A stretch of DNA of 64,000 nt, taken from an uncultured Bacteroidales bacterium. Its GTDB lineage: Bacteria > Bacteroidota > Bacteroidia > Bacteroidales > Muribaculaceae. Under the pieces are notes generated by a model. It worked only from the letters and a program-made list of their open reading frames with translations. It had not been told where the DNA came from and did no database searches. The DNA lies in assembly GCA_946011725.1 (NCBI GenBank), contig CAMGBT010000002.1, forward strand, positions 1-64,000, read 5' to 3'. Positions within the stretch are counted from its first letter, which is position 1, and each line of letters opens with the position of its first letter. Positions 43,968-53,617 of the stretch are shown in pieces. Both the position numbers and the translations under genes were made by a program.

Positions 43968-45587
43968 TTACTTGCGGGTGGCGAGGTAGGCGGGGCGGCG
44001 GGTGTCGGCCAGGCGGGGGGTGAGTTGGCGGAGGGTGAAGGCGGCGGTGTCGGCCACGGCGGTGGTGTCGGCGGCGTCGGTGATGATCACTAAGGCGCCG
44101 GGGGAGAGGGTGTCGAGGTCGGCCGGTTGGATGATATTCATTTGATTATCAAGGTAGTAGGCTATTGAGTAGGTGGGGTGGGGGCCGATGTCGCCGAAGG
44201 TGTAGATGGGGTGGCCGGCGGCTTCGCGGCGGAGGTCTTCGGCCATGGGTTTGGTCGACAGCGGGTTGACGGCGGCGGGCATCACGGCGGCGTTGTAGCA
44301 CAGCAGGATGGCCCAGATGCAGGCGAATCCGGGGGCGGCACCTTTGCAGCCGTCGCGGGTGATCAGTGCGGCGAGGCCACACATCACCGGCACGAACAGC
44401 AGGCACCAGCGCCACCAGTGGTCGGCCGTGAAGCTGAATTTTCCGAATGGGACGATGGCCGACACGCACACTGCCACCGGCGCAATCACGGCCAGAGCGG
44501 CCACCAAGCGGTTGAACGCAAACATTGATTTACTTTTGGCGGCGAGGTCGACCAACGCGGCCACGCCGTAGGCCATGAACGGGTAGGCGGGCAATAGGTA
44601 CACGCTGCGCTTGCTGGCCGGGATGCAGTAGAAGATGATGACGGTGAGGGCGGCGGTGAGCGCCATGGCGGCCCCGGCACCGGGGCGCGAGCGGTGTTGC
44701 CAGCCGATGTGGGCGGTTAAGATGACCAACAGCGTCCACGGCGCCATGCCGGAGAGGATGGTTAAGAAGTTGTAGTAGAACGGGTTAACGTGCGATTCGT
44801 AGGACATGGTGCCGCTGAGGCGTCCGAAGTTTTCCTCCCACACCAGGTCGAGGAAGGCCTGGCCGCCTTGGAGGTATGCGGCATAGTACCACACGGCCGG
44901 CAGCAGAAGTGATGCTATGCCATACAGGGCTAACTTACCGATAGTCAGCCACTTATCCTTTCGCAGGATGAGCACATAGATGCCCACTGCCAGCAGCGGG
45001 AGGAAGGCGCCGATGGGGCCTTTGGTGAGCGTGGCCCCGCTTAGAAGGAGCACCACGGCCACGCGTCGCCACCAACGCCGCGGCGTATTCGGGTCGTCGA
45101 TTAGTCGTTGGAGCATGAATATGGCGCCCACCATGCATGCGGTCAGCACCATGTCCACGCGGCACGCTTCGGCGGCGCGAAACACCTCGAACGAGGTGGC
45201 CAACACCATGGCGGCAGCCAAGGCGAACTCCTCCGAGCGGTGGCGGCGCGCCCAGAAGTATGTGGCCATAACCAAGGCGATGGCGGCCAAAGCCGAGGGC
45301 ATGCGCGCCACGAATTCGTTGACCACGCCTCCGTTGAACACCACCGCGAAGATGCTGATGAGCCACGCCAGCATTGGCGGCTTGTAAGGCATCTCGCCGG
45401 CCGAGACGGGCAGCACCCAGTCGCCGGATTGAAGCATCGACATGGCCACGATGGCTTCGCGCGGCTCGCCTTTGGAGTAGAACAGGCAGTCGCCGAGCCA
45501 AGGTAGCCACAGCGTGGTTACGGCTATGAGCAGCAGCACGGCCAAGGCGGCCGAACTCGGACCTTTGGAGGGTTTCAACATGGGCAT
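43968..45587 (-). CDS. GT39/ArnT-like membrane glycosyltransferase
   Basis: A 539-residue polytopic inner-membrane enzyme with about a dozen hydrophobic segments. The first periplasmic loop has GEPREAIVAMSML and PYKPPMLAWL, matching the ArnT/PMT-family acidic catalytic loop, and ATLTKGPIGAFLPL is another family segment. The substrate donor would be a lipid-linked sugar; ArnT modifies lipid A, but the acceptor here is not known. It is the last gene of the parE-coaD-S41-GT39 operon, 9 bp after the protease gene. Confidence 0.8.
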   Translation of the reverse strand: MPMLKPSKGPSSAALAVLLLIAVTTLWLPWLGDCLFYSKGEPREAIVAMSMLQSGDWVLPVSAGEMPYKPPMLAWLISIFAVVFNGGVVNEFVARMPSALAAIALVMATYFWARRHRSEEFALAAAMVLATSFEVFRAAEACRVDMVLTACMVGAIFMLQRLIDDPNTPRRWWRRVAVVLLLSGATLTKGPIGAFLPLLAVGIYVLILRKDKWLTIGKLALYGIASLLLPAVWYYAAYLQGGQAFLDLVWEENFGRLSGTMSYESHVNPFYYNFLTILSGMAPWTLLVILTAHIGWQHRSRPGAGAAMALTAALTVIIFYCIPASKRSVYLLPAYPFMAYGVAALVDLAAKSKSMFAFNRLVAALAVIAPVAVCVSAIVPFGKFSFTADHWWRWCLLFVPVMCGLAALITRDGCKGAAPGFACIWAILLCYNAAVMPAAVNPLSTKPMAEDLRREAAGHPIYTFGDIGPHPTYSIAYYLDNQMNIIQPADLDTLSPGALVIITDAADTTAVADTAAFTLRQLTPRLADTRRPAYLATRK

Positions 45588-45596
45588 AAGTCGTTG

Positions 45597-47243
45597 TTAC
45601 TTAGTGGGTTTGTCGGAATTGGAATGCTTGCCGGCGGCAATGGGCTGATTGGTGAGCAGGTGCTTGTAGCGCGAGGGGTCGCGGATGATTTCCAATGCTT
45701 GGAGGAAGTCGGGGTTGAGGGGGTTAGTGGCGCGCACATAGATGCCGTTGGGGTAGATGTCGCGGGTGAGCAAACCGAGCATAATGGCGTGGACGAACAC
45801 TTTGGAGCGTTCCCAATCCTCTTCGTTGAACTCGATGCCGGCTTCGGTGGCGCGGTCGATGAGCGCTTGGTCTAACTCCGACGGAATTACGAAATTTTCG
45901 GCAAAAGTGGCTTCATCGGGGTATTTGGCCATGAGTCGGTCGCGGTTTTGTTCGATGTATTTGAACACGGTTTTGAGGATGATGCTCTTGCCGTTAAGTT
46001 GGCGATAGTAGCCGCTGAGGCGGGTGGTGTCGACCGGAACGAATACGTCGGGCATGATGCCGCCCCCGCCGTAGACGGGGCGATGGTTGCGCAGGGTGTA
46101 GAAAGTTTCGGTGGTGTCGAGGTGGATGCTGTCGGCGCACCAGAGCTCGCCGCTGTTGTAGCGGTTGAGCATATCGAGCTGATACTCTTCACCTTGTCCC
46201 TTGACGTAAGGTTTTTGGATGCATCGGCCCGAGGGGGTGTAGTAGCGAGCGGTGGTTAGGCGAATCATGGAGCCGTCGGGGAAGGGGAACGGGCGTTGCA
46301 CCAAGCCTTTGCCGAAGGTGCGACGGCCCACCACCAAGCCTCGGTCGTTGTCTTGGATGGCGCCGGCGAAGATTTCGGCGGCGGAAGCGGAGTATTGGTC
46401 CACGATGACCACCAAGCGGTCGATGCGGCGCAGCGAGCCATTGCTGGTGGCTGAGTAGTGGCGCTCGCTTGTCCGCCCGCGGGTAAACACTATCGGGTCG
46501 CCCTTTTGGAGGAACTCATTCGAAAGGTCAACGGCCGACTGCAGGTAGCCGCCGCCGTTGCTCGACAGGTCGATAATTAAGTGCTTCATGCCGCAACGCA
46601 TCAGCGAATCGGCCGCTTGGCGCACTTCTTGGTCTGTGGTTTCGGCGAAGCGAACGATGGAAATGTATCCCACGTTCTTGTCGACCATATAGGCGGCATC
46701 GACGCTGTACATGGGAATCTCGGCGCGGATCAAGTCGAACGGGAGCAGTTCGTCGAAGCCTTCGCGCTTGACTTTGATGGTGACCTTGCTGCCCTCGGGG
46801 CCGCGTAAGCGGCTGATAATGTTGGAGTTGGTCAGCTTCTGACCGGCGATGATGGTGTCGTTGGCATAGATGATGCGGTCGCCGGGCATCACGCCGGCGC
46901 GGGCGCAGGGTCCGCCGGGAGTGGTTTGTATGATGTAGAGGGTATCCTCGAGCATGTTGAATTGAATGCCGATGCCGTAGAACTTGCCTTCGAGCGGCTG
47001 GTTGAGCTCGCGGGTTTCCTCGGCGGAGGTGTATTTCGAGTGGGGGTCGAGGGCGGCCAACATAGCTATGATGGCTTGGTCGGCGATGGAATCCATGTTG
47101 ACACCTTCCACATAGTAGTTGTCAATGATTTCGGCGGTGAGCTCGATGCGTTGCTCGGGAGTGAGGTTGCTGAAATCTCGGCCGCCGGCCCAGAAGCTGC
47201 CGGCGATGATAGCGGAGATGAGCAGAAGTGCGATTTTCTTCAT
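45597..47243 (-). CDS. S41-family C-terminal processing protease with PDZ domain
   Basis: A 548-residue tail-specific protease exported by a signal peptide or anchor (MKKIALLLISAIIAGSFW). Residues about 75-170 are the PDZ domain (GKFYGIGIQFNMLEDTLYI, AGVMPGDRIIY). The protease core has the catalytic Ser and Lys in QYSASAAEIFAGAIQDNDRG and GRRTFGKGLVQ. The C-terminal 180 residues (DSIHLDTTETFYTL and on) are an extra domain common in Bacteroidetes CtpA-like proteins. It acts in the periplasm on envelope proteins; substrates are unknown. Lies between coaD and the GT39 gene. Confidence 0.9.
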   Translation of the reverse strand: MKKIALLLISAIIAGSFWAGGRDFSNLTPEQRIELTAEIIDNYYVEGVNMDSIADQAIIAMLAALDPHSKYTSAEETRELNQPLEGKFYGIGIQFNMLEDTLYIIQTTPGGPCARAGVMPGDRIIYANDTIIAGQKLTNSNIISRLRGPEGSKVTIKVKREGFDELLPFDLIRAEIPMYSVDAAYMVDKNVGYISIVRFAETTDQEVRQAADSLMRCGMKHLIIDLSSNGGGYLQSAVDLSNEFLQKGDPIVFTRGRTSERHYSATSNGSLRRIDRLVVIVDQYSASAAEIFAGAIQDNDRGLVVGRRTFGKGLVQRPFPFPDGSMIRLTTARYYTPSGRCIQKPYVKGQGEEYQLDMLNRYNSGELWCADSIHLDTTETFYTLRNHRPVYGGGGIMPDVFVPVDTTRLSGYYRQLNGKSIILKTVFKYIEQNRDRLMAKYPDEATFAENFVIPSELDQALIDRATEAGIEFNEEDWERSKVFVHAIMLGLLTRDIYPNGIYVRATNPLNPDFLQALEIIRDPSRYKHLLTNQPIAAGKHSNSDKPTK

Positions 47244-47281
47244 GTTAAATTGTTGAGAGAGAGGTTAATAATTATGGGATG

Positions 47282-47740
47282 TTATGGGATGAATGCTGAG
47301 ATGTCGTGATTATACGATTTGAGCTCGCGCACCACCGATGAAGAGATGGCGGCGTGCTCCGGAAGAGATAGCAGCAGCACGGTGTCGATGCCGGCGATGC
47401 GACGGTTGACCTCGGCAATGTTGCGCTCGTACTCGAAGTCGGCCACGGAGCGCACGCCGCGCAGCAGGTGCGAGCAGCCAAGCCGTTGCGCCAAGTCCAC
47501 GGTGAGTTCGCCTTGGTAGGCCACCACTTCCACGCGCTGCGGCGGGTATAGGCGGCGGATGGCGGCCACGCGCTCCTCGGCCGGAGTGGCGGAGGTTTTG
47601 GCGGCGTTGACGCCCACGGCCACCACCACCGTGTCGAACAGCGACAGTGCGCGCTCCACAATCGATGCGTGCCCGATGGTGAACGGGTCGAACGAGCCGG
47701 CAAACAGTGCGCGGCGCTGCGGGTTACAAGTCGGAGTCAT
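47282..47740 (-). CDS. coaD: Phosphopantetheine adenylyltransferase
   Basis: CoaD adenylates 4'-phosphopantetheine to dephospho-CoA. The 152-residue length is normal. The nucleotidyltransferase motif is [20 protein letters not shown], followed by [19 protein letters not shown] and the [12 protein letters not shown] motif near the end. It overlaps the parE stop by 17 bp and precedes the protease gene by 38 bp. Confidence 0.95.
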   Translation of the reverse strand: MTPTCNPQRRALFAGSFDPFTIGHASIVERALSLFDTVVVAVGVNAAKTSATPAEERVAAIRRLYPPQRVEVVAYQGELTVDLAQRLGCSHLLRGVRSVADFEYERNIAEVNRRIAGIDTVLLLSLPEHAAISSSVVRELKSYNHDISAFIP

Positions 47741-49652
47741 CTTCTATAACAAGGTTGTCGATGATAAAGTTCTGGCGCTCCATAGTGTTCTTGCCCATGT
47801 AGAATTCGAGCAAGGCATCCACGCCGTCCTCCTTGCGCATGGTCACGCGGTCCAAGCGCATGTCTTCGCCGATGAAATCGGCAAATTCCTCCGGCGAGAT
47901 TTCGCCGAGGCCTTTGAATCGGGTGATTTCGGCGTTTTCGCCCAATCGGTCGATGGCGGCGAGGCGCTCCTCATCGTTATAACAATAATATGTGTCGGCC
48001 GGTTTGGGGCCGCGGCCGCTACGGCGCGCCGTCTTGCGATTGCGCACGCGGAACAGCGGCGTTTGCAGCACGTATAGGTGGCCTTTCTTAATCAAGTCGG
48101 GGAAGAATTCCAAGAAGAAGGTGATAAGCAGCAGGCGGATGTGCATGCCGTCGACATCGGCATCGGTGGCGATGATTACTTTGTTATATCGCAAGCCGTC
48201 GATGCCTTCTTCCAAGTTGAGCGCGGCTTGCAGTAGGTTGAACTCCTCATTCTCATAGAGCACGCGCTGCGATACGCCGTAGGTGTTGAGCGGCTTGCCG
48301 CGGAGCATGAACACGGCTTGGGTGTCGGCATCGCGCACCTTGGTGATGGAGCCGCCGGCCGAGTCGCCCTCGGTGAGGAATATCGACGAGGCTAACTTCT
48401 TTTCTTCGCTGCCGCGGGTGTCGCTCAGGTGCACGTTGCAGTCGATAAGCTTGCGGTTGTGCAGGCTCACCTTCTTGGCCTTTTCGCGGGCGAGTTTCGA
48501 CACGCCGGCCATGGCCTTGCGCTCGCGCTCGCTTTCCTGCACCTTGCGCAGGATGACGTCGGCCACGGCCAAGTCGCGGTGGAGGTAGTCGTCGAGCTCC
48601 TTCTTGACGAAGTCGCCGATGAACTTGGCCACGGTGGGGCCGTCCGGACCCATCTCGCGCGAGCCGAGCTTGGTTTTGGTTTGCGATTCAAACACCGGCT
48701 CCTCCACCTTGATGGCCACGGCGGCCACCATGCCGTTGCGGATGTCGGAGTACTCGAAGTTGCGGCCGAAGTAGTCCTTCAGCGTGCGCGACACCGCCTC
48801 CTTGAACGCGGCCAAGTGGGTGCCGCCCTGGGTGGTGTGCTGGCCGTTGACGAAGGAATAGTACTCCTCGCCGTATTGGTTGACGTGAGTGATTGCTATC
48901 TCGATGTCGTCGCCGCGCAGGTGGATAATGGGGTAGAGCGGCTCTTGGGTCAGGTTCTGGGTGAGTAAGTCGAGCAAGCCGTGGCGCGACACGTAGCGGT
49001 GGCCGTTGTACATCATCACCAAGCCGGTGTTGAGGAAGGTGTAGTTGCGCAGCAACGGCTCGATGAACTCGTCGCGGAAGGCGTAGTCGCGGAAGATGGT
49101 GCCGTCGGGGGTGAAGCGCACCAAGGTGCCGTTGGGCTCGTTGTCGGTGCAGGTGCAGATGTCGCTGTCGCTCACCAACTCGCCGCACGAGAAGCGGGCT
49201 TCGCGGTACTGGCCGTCGCGCACGGCGCGGATCACAAACTCGGTGGACAGCGCGTTTACCGCCTTGATACCCACGCCGTTAAGGCCCACCGACTTCTTGA
49301 ACGCTTTCGAATCGTACTTGCCGCCGGTGTTCATTTTCGAAGCCACATCCACCACGCTGCCCAAGGGCACGCCGCGGCCATAGTCGCGCACGGTGACGCT
49401 GCCCTCGGCCACGTCCACAGTGATTTGGCGGCCGAATCCCATCATGTATTCGTCCACGGCATTATCCAGCACCTCCTTGAGCAACACGTAGATACCGTCG
49501 TCGCTGCCGGTGCCGTCGCCGAGTTTGCCGATGTACATACCGGGGCGTCGGCGTATATGTTCTTTCCAGTCGAGGGTTCTGATGTCGTCCTCGCTGTAGT
49601 TAGCATCCGAAACGGGCGCTTCGGTATGCTCAAAATCAAGTTCTTGCTCCAT
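47724..49652 (-). CDS. parE: DNA topoisomerase IV subunit B
   Basis: ParE is the ATPase subunit of topoisomerase IV, which unlinks daughter chromosomes. From ATG 49652 it has 642 residues. The GHKL ATPase is shown by [22 protein letters not shown] and [15 protein letters not shown]; the TOPRIM domain by [10 protein letters not shown] and [14 protein letters not shown] choose 49652 (MEQELDF) over the in-frame start at 49700, which lies upstream of the promoter. The short Bacteroidetes ParE form and lack of GyrB-specific insertion favour ParE over GyrB, though the two are close. Head of a four-gene operon. Confidence 0.88.
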   Translation of the reverse strand: MEQELDFEHTEAPVSDANYSEDDIRTLDWKEHIRRRPGMYIGKLGDGTGSDDGIYVLLKEVLDNAVDEYMMGFGRQITVDVAEGSVTVRDYGRGVPLGSVVDVASKMNTGGKYDSKAFKKSVGLNGVGIKAVNALSTEFVIRAVRDGQYREARFSCGELVSDSDICTCTDNEPNGTLVRFTPDGTIFRDYAFRDEFIEPLLRNYTFLNTGLVMMYNGHRYVSRHGLLDLLTQNLTQEPLYPIIHLRGDDIEIAITHVNQYGEEYYSFVNGQHTTQGGTHLAAFKEAVSRTLKDYFGRNFEYSDIRNGMVAAVAIKVEEPVFESQTKTKLGSREMGPDGPTVAKFIGDFVKKELDDYLHRDLAVADVILRKVQESERERKAMAGVSKLAREKAKKVSLHNRKLIDCNVHLSDTRGSEEKKLASSIFLTEGDSAGGSITKVRDADTQAVFMLRGKPLNTYGVSQRVLYENEEFNLLQAALNLEEGIDGLRYNKVIIATDADVDGMHIRLLLITFFLEFFPDLIKKGHLYVLQTPLFRVRNRKTARRSGRGPKPADTYYCYNDEERLAAIDRLGENAEITRFKGLGEISPEEFADFIGEDMRLDRVTMRKEDGVDALLEFYMGKNTMERQNFIIDNLVIEDDSDL

Positions 49653-49658
49653 AACGTG

Positions 49659-49666
49659 CAAATTTA
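49659..49666 (-). promoter_or_regulatory. parE promoter -7 element
   Basis: Minus-strand TAAATTTG followed by CACG. Start would fall about 3 nt before the ATG at 49652, giving an almost leaderless mRNA. No clear -33 element. Confidence 0.5.
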
Positions 49667-49784
49667 CAAAAAAAAATCCACACCGCCGCAATTTTACCAA
49701 AAATTAATAAAAACGCGGCTCGCCACCCGCTTTCAGGGCAGCTAAAGCTGCTACGCCGGAGGCGAAAATAAGGGCCGGCAGTGT

Positions 49785-49830
49785 GGGCGGCGCGGAGCCT
49801 TTTTGCAGATGTGCCGAGCTTGCTCGGCCT
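49785..49830 (-). repeat. Dispersed repeat, copy 9 (hairpin module, minus strand)
   Basis: Minus strand: CCGAGCAAGCTCGG (49827-49814; loop shortened to AA) then ATCTGCAAAAAGGCTCCGCG. The B module is not recognisable. Lies upstream of parE. Confidence 0.65.
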
Positions 49831-49858
49831 GTCGGCAGGGTCTGATGATTCGTGGTAC

Positions 49859-49908
49859 ATTAATTGACAGAGAAGGCTCGCCGTGGCGAGCCTTCTCTGT
49901 CAATTAAT
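49859..49908 (-). terminator. 23-bp perfect hairpin at the end of the rlmN-POT operon
   Basis: Arms 49859-49881 and 49886-49908 are exact reverse complements (TTAATTGACAGAGAAGGC...), loop CGTG. It begins 13 bp past the transporter stop. No U-tract follows, but AT pairs at the base and the length make it a strong transcription or RNA-decay barrier. Confidence 0.8.
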
Positions 49909-49921
49909 TGAATGGCGATGG

Positions 49922-51445
49922 TTATGCGGTGACGCGTTCGAGCCACTTAACCATGCCGAACATTACGACCATGGAGATGAGGCAGACGGCCAGGAACACG
50001 GCCCAGGCTTGCCAGATGGGCCAGAAGGAGTACATCAGCGGGCCAACCCACAGCATGAGGTTGCCGATGGCGGTGGCGCCAAGCCACAGGCCTTGGCAGA
50101 GGCCTTGCATGCTTTTGGGCGCTACTTTCGACACGAACGACAGGCCGAGGGGCGAGATGAACAGTTCGGCTATGGTGAGGAAGAAGTAGATGACGAACAT
50201 GATCCACCAGCCGCTCTTTAGTTGCTCGGCTACTGCGGGGGCTAACTTGGTAAATGCGTCGGCCGAGGGATAGTCCATTAAGTAGCTGTAGACCATCAGG
50301 AAGAGGTAGGTGAGGCCGGCGATACCCATGCCGATGCCAATCTTGCGCGGGGTGGAGATTTCTTTGCCGCGACGGCTTAAAGCGCCGAAGATGAGCATGA
50401 TGACGGGGGTGAAGATGATGACGAAAAGGGGGTTGACGGCTTGCCAGATTTCGGGGGCGATGGCGTCGCTTTTAACGAAGTCGCGAGCGAAGAGCGAGAG
50501 CGAGGTGCCGTTTTGGTGGAATGAGAACCAGAAGAAGATGGCGATGCCGAGCACGGCGAAGAGGGCGTACATGCGTTGCTTGATTTCTTTGGCCATGGCG
50601 CGCTTTTCTTCGGCGGTGTATGTCACAGCGGCAGCGGCTTCTTTCTTGGGCGGGTCGGGCAGACCTTTTTTGGAGATCATGAAGATGGCCAAGGAGATGA
50701 GCATTGCAGCCACGGAGGCGATGAAGGAGTAGTGGATGCCGGTGTTGAATGCATCGAGGTATTGGGTGCAGAAGTCGGCTTGGCTGCCGGCGAAGTCGGG
50801 TGCGACTTCGGCCATGAGCTGGGTGAATTTGGTGTAAGCTTCAGCGCCCATGGCTTGGCCTTTTTCGATGAATTGGTGGGCGAGTGCGGGGAGGTCGGCG
50901 TTGTATGTCATGCCTTTAGTGCCGAGCCACCAAGAGCGGAGCAAGGGGGCCACGAACGGCGCGATGAGGCCGCCGATGTTGATGAACACGTAGAAGATTT
51001 GGAAGCCGCTGTCGCGCTTGTCGGAGTACTTGGGGTTGTCGTAGAGCTGACCGACGATGGCTTGGAGGTTGCCTTTGAACAGGCCGTTACCGAAGGCAAT
51101 CATGAACAGGGCGGCGCAGGTGACCACCAGCAGCCAGGTGCTGTTTTGCGGCGTGGCCAAGATGGGAATTGAGAGAATCACGTAGCCGGCGGCCATGATG
51201 ATGAGGCCGGTTTGGATGGTGCCTTTGTAGTTGCCGGTGCGGTCGGCAATGAGGCCGCCCACCAAGCTGAGGATGTAGATGCCGGCATAGAAGAACGAGT
51301 AGATGAGCGCCGAAGATTCGTTGCTCAAACCGAATTTGGAACACAGGAACAGAACCAATACGGCGTTCATGATGTAGTAGCCGAAGCGTTCGCCCATGTT
51401 GCTCAACGCTGCGGGAAGTAGTCCTTTAGGGTGTTGGGAAAACAT
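49922..51445 (-). CDS. POT-family proton-coupled peptide transporter
   Basis: A 507-residue inner-membrane transporter of the peptide MFS group, with twelve or more hydrophobic helices, importing di- and tripeptides with protons. The family text SNMGERFGYYIMNAVLVLFL near residues 15-34 contains the ExxERF site, but the first Glu is Asn (NMGERF); the second E-R pair is kept. SFVSKVAPKSMQGLCQGLWL is the other PTR2 signature. A large central loop (about 200-290) carries a charged insertion. It is the last gene of the six-gene operon. The Asn change may alter proton coupling or reflect a phylum-specific subgroup. Confidence 0.88.
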   Translation of the reverse strand: MFSQHPKGLLPAALSNMGERFGYYIMNAVLVLFLCSKFGLSNESSALIYSFFYAGIYILSLVGGLIADRTGNYKGTIQTGLIIMAAGYVILSIPILATPQNSTWLLVVTCAALFMIAFGNGLFKGNLQAIVGQLYDNPKYSDKRDSGFQIFYVFINIGGLIAPFVAPLLRSWWLGTKGMTYNADLPALAHQFIEKGQAMGAEAYTKFTQLMAEVAPDFAGSQADFCTQYLDAFNTGIHYSFIASVAAMLISLAIFMISKKGLPDPPKKEAAAAVTYTAEEKRAMAKEIKQRMYALFAVLGIAIFFWFSFHQNGTSLSLFARDFVKSDAIAPEIWQAVNPLFVIIFTPVIMLIFGALSRRGKEISTPRKIGIGMGIAGLTYLFLMVYSYLMDYPSADAFTKLAPAVAEQLKSGWWIMFVIYFFLTIAELFISPLGLSFVSKVAPKSMQGLCQGLWLGATAIGNLMLWVGPLMYSFWPIWQAWAVFLAVCLISMVVMFGMVKWLERVTA

Positions 51446-51475
51446 TTTGAAAGACGGTTTTAGGGGTTAGTATTA

Positions 51476-51904
51476 TTATTGTTGTTGTTTTGTTTTAAAT
51501 GCGAGGGCGTAGAGGCGCATCTGCTTCACCATGGCCAGCAGGCCGTTGGAGCGGGTGGGGGAAAGGTGCTCGCTCAGGCCGATGGCGTCGATGAAATGGA
51601 GGTCGCAGGCCAGGATGTCGTCGGGCGTTTGGTCGTTGAGCACGGATATGAGCATGGAGATGATGCCTTTGACGATGATGGCATCGCTATCGGCCACATA
51701 GTGCAGGTGACCGCGCTCGTCGAGGGTGGCATCGAGCCACACGCGGCTTTGGCAACCTTCGATCAGGTGATCCGGGGTTTTGAGTCTCTCGTCGATGGGG
51801 GGCAGATCGTTGCCCAAGTCGATGATTTGTGCGTAGCGGTCGAGCCAGTCCTCAATTTCGGTGAACTCGTCGATTATTTCTTGTTGACGTTCGTTAATTG
51901 TCAT
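51476..51904 (-). CDS. sufE: SufE-family iron-sulfur assembly protein
   Basis: SufE accepts sulfur from the cysteine desulfurase SufS for Fe-S cluster assembly. From ATG 51904 it has 142 residues. The active Cys is in LIEGCQSRVWLDA (near residue 49), with the usual C-terminal helices (SPTRSNGLLAMVKQMRLYAL). The earlier in-frame start at 51955 lies inside the neighbouring gene and is less likely. It sits 4 bp after the M28 gene and 30 bp before the transporter gene. Confidence 0.9.
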   Translation of the reverse strand: MTINERQQEIIDEFTEIEDWLDRYAQIIDLGNDLPPIDERLKTPDHLIEGCQSRVWLDATLDERGHLHYVADSDAIIVKGIISMLISVLNDQTPDDILACDLHFIDAIGLSEHLSPTRSNGLLAMVKQMRLYALAFKTKQQQ

Positions 51905-51908
51905 AATA

Positions 51909-52910
51909 TCAGGGCTTTTCGTTGTATACAATGGTGAGGACCACGACGCCGGCATCGGTCATGGTCGCGGGGTCGAGGTTGGCGATATTATCGGAGAGGG
52001 TGTGCCAGGTGGCGGGGAAGGTGCCGGTGTCGGCGGCATTGTTCTCGATGATATTGCACACGGGAATGCCGCGACGGATCAGCGGCATGTGGTCGTCGGT
52101 GATGGCGTTGCCCTCGCTTTGGATGAAGCGGTTGTCCAAGCCGAGGCGCTTGGCCATGGCCCAGACTTTGGCGGTGACGGATTGTGCCAGGCGGCTCGAT
52201 AGGTATTCGCGGTGGAAGCGGGCGTTGCGGCCGCCTACCATGTCGAGCAGGATGCCGAACCGGGGTCGGTTGGCGGTGGTGTACGGCATGTGGGCGGCGA
52301 AGTAGTCGGCGCCCAAGCACCATGTAGCTTCTTGATTGTCAACCTGTTCCCAATCGGGTGCGCCGTAGTCTTCCACGTCGGTCAGCAGAATGTCCACGCC
52401 GATTTCCGGCGCTTTCAAGTTGAGCTGGCGGGCGATTTCGAGCAGCACGGCCACACCGGATGCGCCGTCGTTGGCGCCGTCGATGGGCGTGTTGCGGCGC
52501 GCTTCGTCCGGCTCGCGGTCGGCCCACGGGCGGGTGTCGTAGTGGGCGAGAAGGATGACTCGCGCGGTGGTCGTGGGGTTGTACTGCGCCAGTATATTGC
52601 TGATTGGCAGCGTTTTACCATCCCATGCTACGGCCGAACCGCTCTGCACTATCACGGTGTCGGCTCCGAACGTGCGCAACTGTGCCACCAAGTAATCGCG
52701 GCAAGCGTCGTGCGCCGCTGAGCCGGGTGTGCGCGGGCCGAAAGCCACTTGCCGGCGGGCGTATTCCATGGCCGAGTCGGCGCAGAACGCGGCCGCTTCC
52801 ATCTTGGCCGGCGCGGCTTCCGACGCGGCTTGTGCGCTGCCGCCCGAGCAGGAGCAGGCCATTGCCAAAGCTACCATCAGCGGGATAATATGTGTGAGTA
52901 AAGTGTTCAT
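51909..52910 (-). CDS. M28-family zinc lipoprotein (aminopeptidase or glutaminyl cyclase)
   Basis: A 333-residue lipoprotein (lipobox in MACSC, Cys near residue 21) with an M28 metallopeptidase fold. Zinc or active-site text: LLAHYDTRPWAD, DGANDGASGVAVLLEI, TDVEDYG, LLDMVGG and TWHTLSDN near the end. The single-zinc glutaminyl cyclases of Bacteroidetes share this pattern, and they turn N-terminal Gln into pyroglutamate on exported proteins; an aminopeptidase remains possible. The stop lies 4 bp before sufE; the start overlaps the nucleotidyltransferase gene by 4 bp. Confidence 0.8.
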   Translation of the reverse strand: MNTLLTHIIPLMVALAMACSCSGGSAQAASEAAPAKMEAAAFCADSAMEYARRQVAFGPRTPGSAAHDACRDYLVAQLRTFGADTVIVQSGSAVAWDGKTLPISNILAQYNPTTTARVILLAHYDTRPWADREPDEARRNTPIDGANDGASGVAVLLEIARQLNLKAPEIGVDILLTDVEDYGAPDWEQVDNQEATWCLGADYFAAHMPYTTANRPRFGILLDMVGGRNARFHREYLSSRLAQSVTAKVWAMAKRLGLDNRFIQSEGNAITDDHMPLIRRGIPVCNIIENNAADTGTFPATWHTLSDNIANLDPATMTDAGVVVLTIVYNEKP

Positions 52911-53617
52911 TTTGAATTGATTAACTGTTTAGCTACGACGATGTCGGCGGCGTGGTCCACATCGATTACCTTGCCCAAATCGTAGGCTTTGAGGCGCCAA
53001 CCTTCGGCCACCAACTCGCGCTGGAAGCGGCGCATGCGCGCCATCGAGGCGGCAATGCAGCGGTTGAGCACCGCGGCTGCGCCGGGGTTCGACAGGCCGT
53101 AGATGCCGGCGGAGATGAAGCGGTCGTGATCGGACGATTCATCGCGGTACGCGGTGATAAAGTCCTGATTATCAACGTCGATGTAGAGCGGGCGCTCGTC
53201 GTCGATGAAGGTGGTGACGCCCATGTAGCCGTCGGCGGCGGTGTCGGCGGCGAACGCGAGGACGTAGCGGCTGAAGGCTTCGGGGTGGAAGATGGTGTCG
53301 ACGGTGGTCATAACGAACTTGCCCTCAGGAAGTTGCCAGGCGAGCGCGTGGAAGCTGTGCATCGAACTGGGGGTGGATTGCACCACTAACCGCAGCTCGA
53401 ACGGCAGCTCCGACGCCACGTGGCGCAGGTAGTCGGCCACCTCCGTCATCTGTTGGTTGACAATCACGGCCACCACTTGCGCGCCGCAGTCGGCGAAGAT
53501 GTCGAGCAGACGGCGCACCATCGGCCGTCCGTCGATGTCGACCAACGGCTTGGGCATGGCCACGCCTTCGCTTACCATGCGCGACCCTTCTCCGGCTGCT
53601 ATGATGGCGAAATTCAT
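52907..53617 (-). CDS. Sugar-phosphate nucleotidyltransferase-like protein
   Basis: A 236-residue GT-A fold nucleotidyltransferase. The N-terminus FAIIAAGEGSRMVSEGVAM followed by PKPLVDIDGRPMV is the NTP-transferase signature (GxGxRM...PKPL). The middle TTVDTIFHPEAF holds the metal Asp. It lacks an acyltransferase tail, so it is a stand-alone transferase that activates a sugar phosphate or similar. Substrate unknown. It overlaps its neighbours by 4 bp on both sides (ATGA). Confidence 0.78.
   Translation of the reverse strand: MNFAIIAAGEGSRMVSEGVAMPKPLVDIDGRPMVRRLLDIFADCGAQVVAVIVNQQMTEVADYLRHVASELPFELRLVVQSTPSSMHSFHALAWQLPEGKFVMTTVDTIFHPEAFSRYVLAFAADTAADGYMGVTTFIDDERPLYIDVDNQDFITAYRDESSDHDRFISAGIYGLSNPGAAAVLNRCIAASMARMRRFQRELVAEGWRLKAYDLGKVIDVDHAADIVVAKQLINSK

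Noticed and set aside
47724..49652. GyrB instead of ParE
   Set aside because: Text such as [20 protein letters not shown] and the overall short form fit Bacteroidetes ParE; not excluded fully because parC and gyrB are not in the window.
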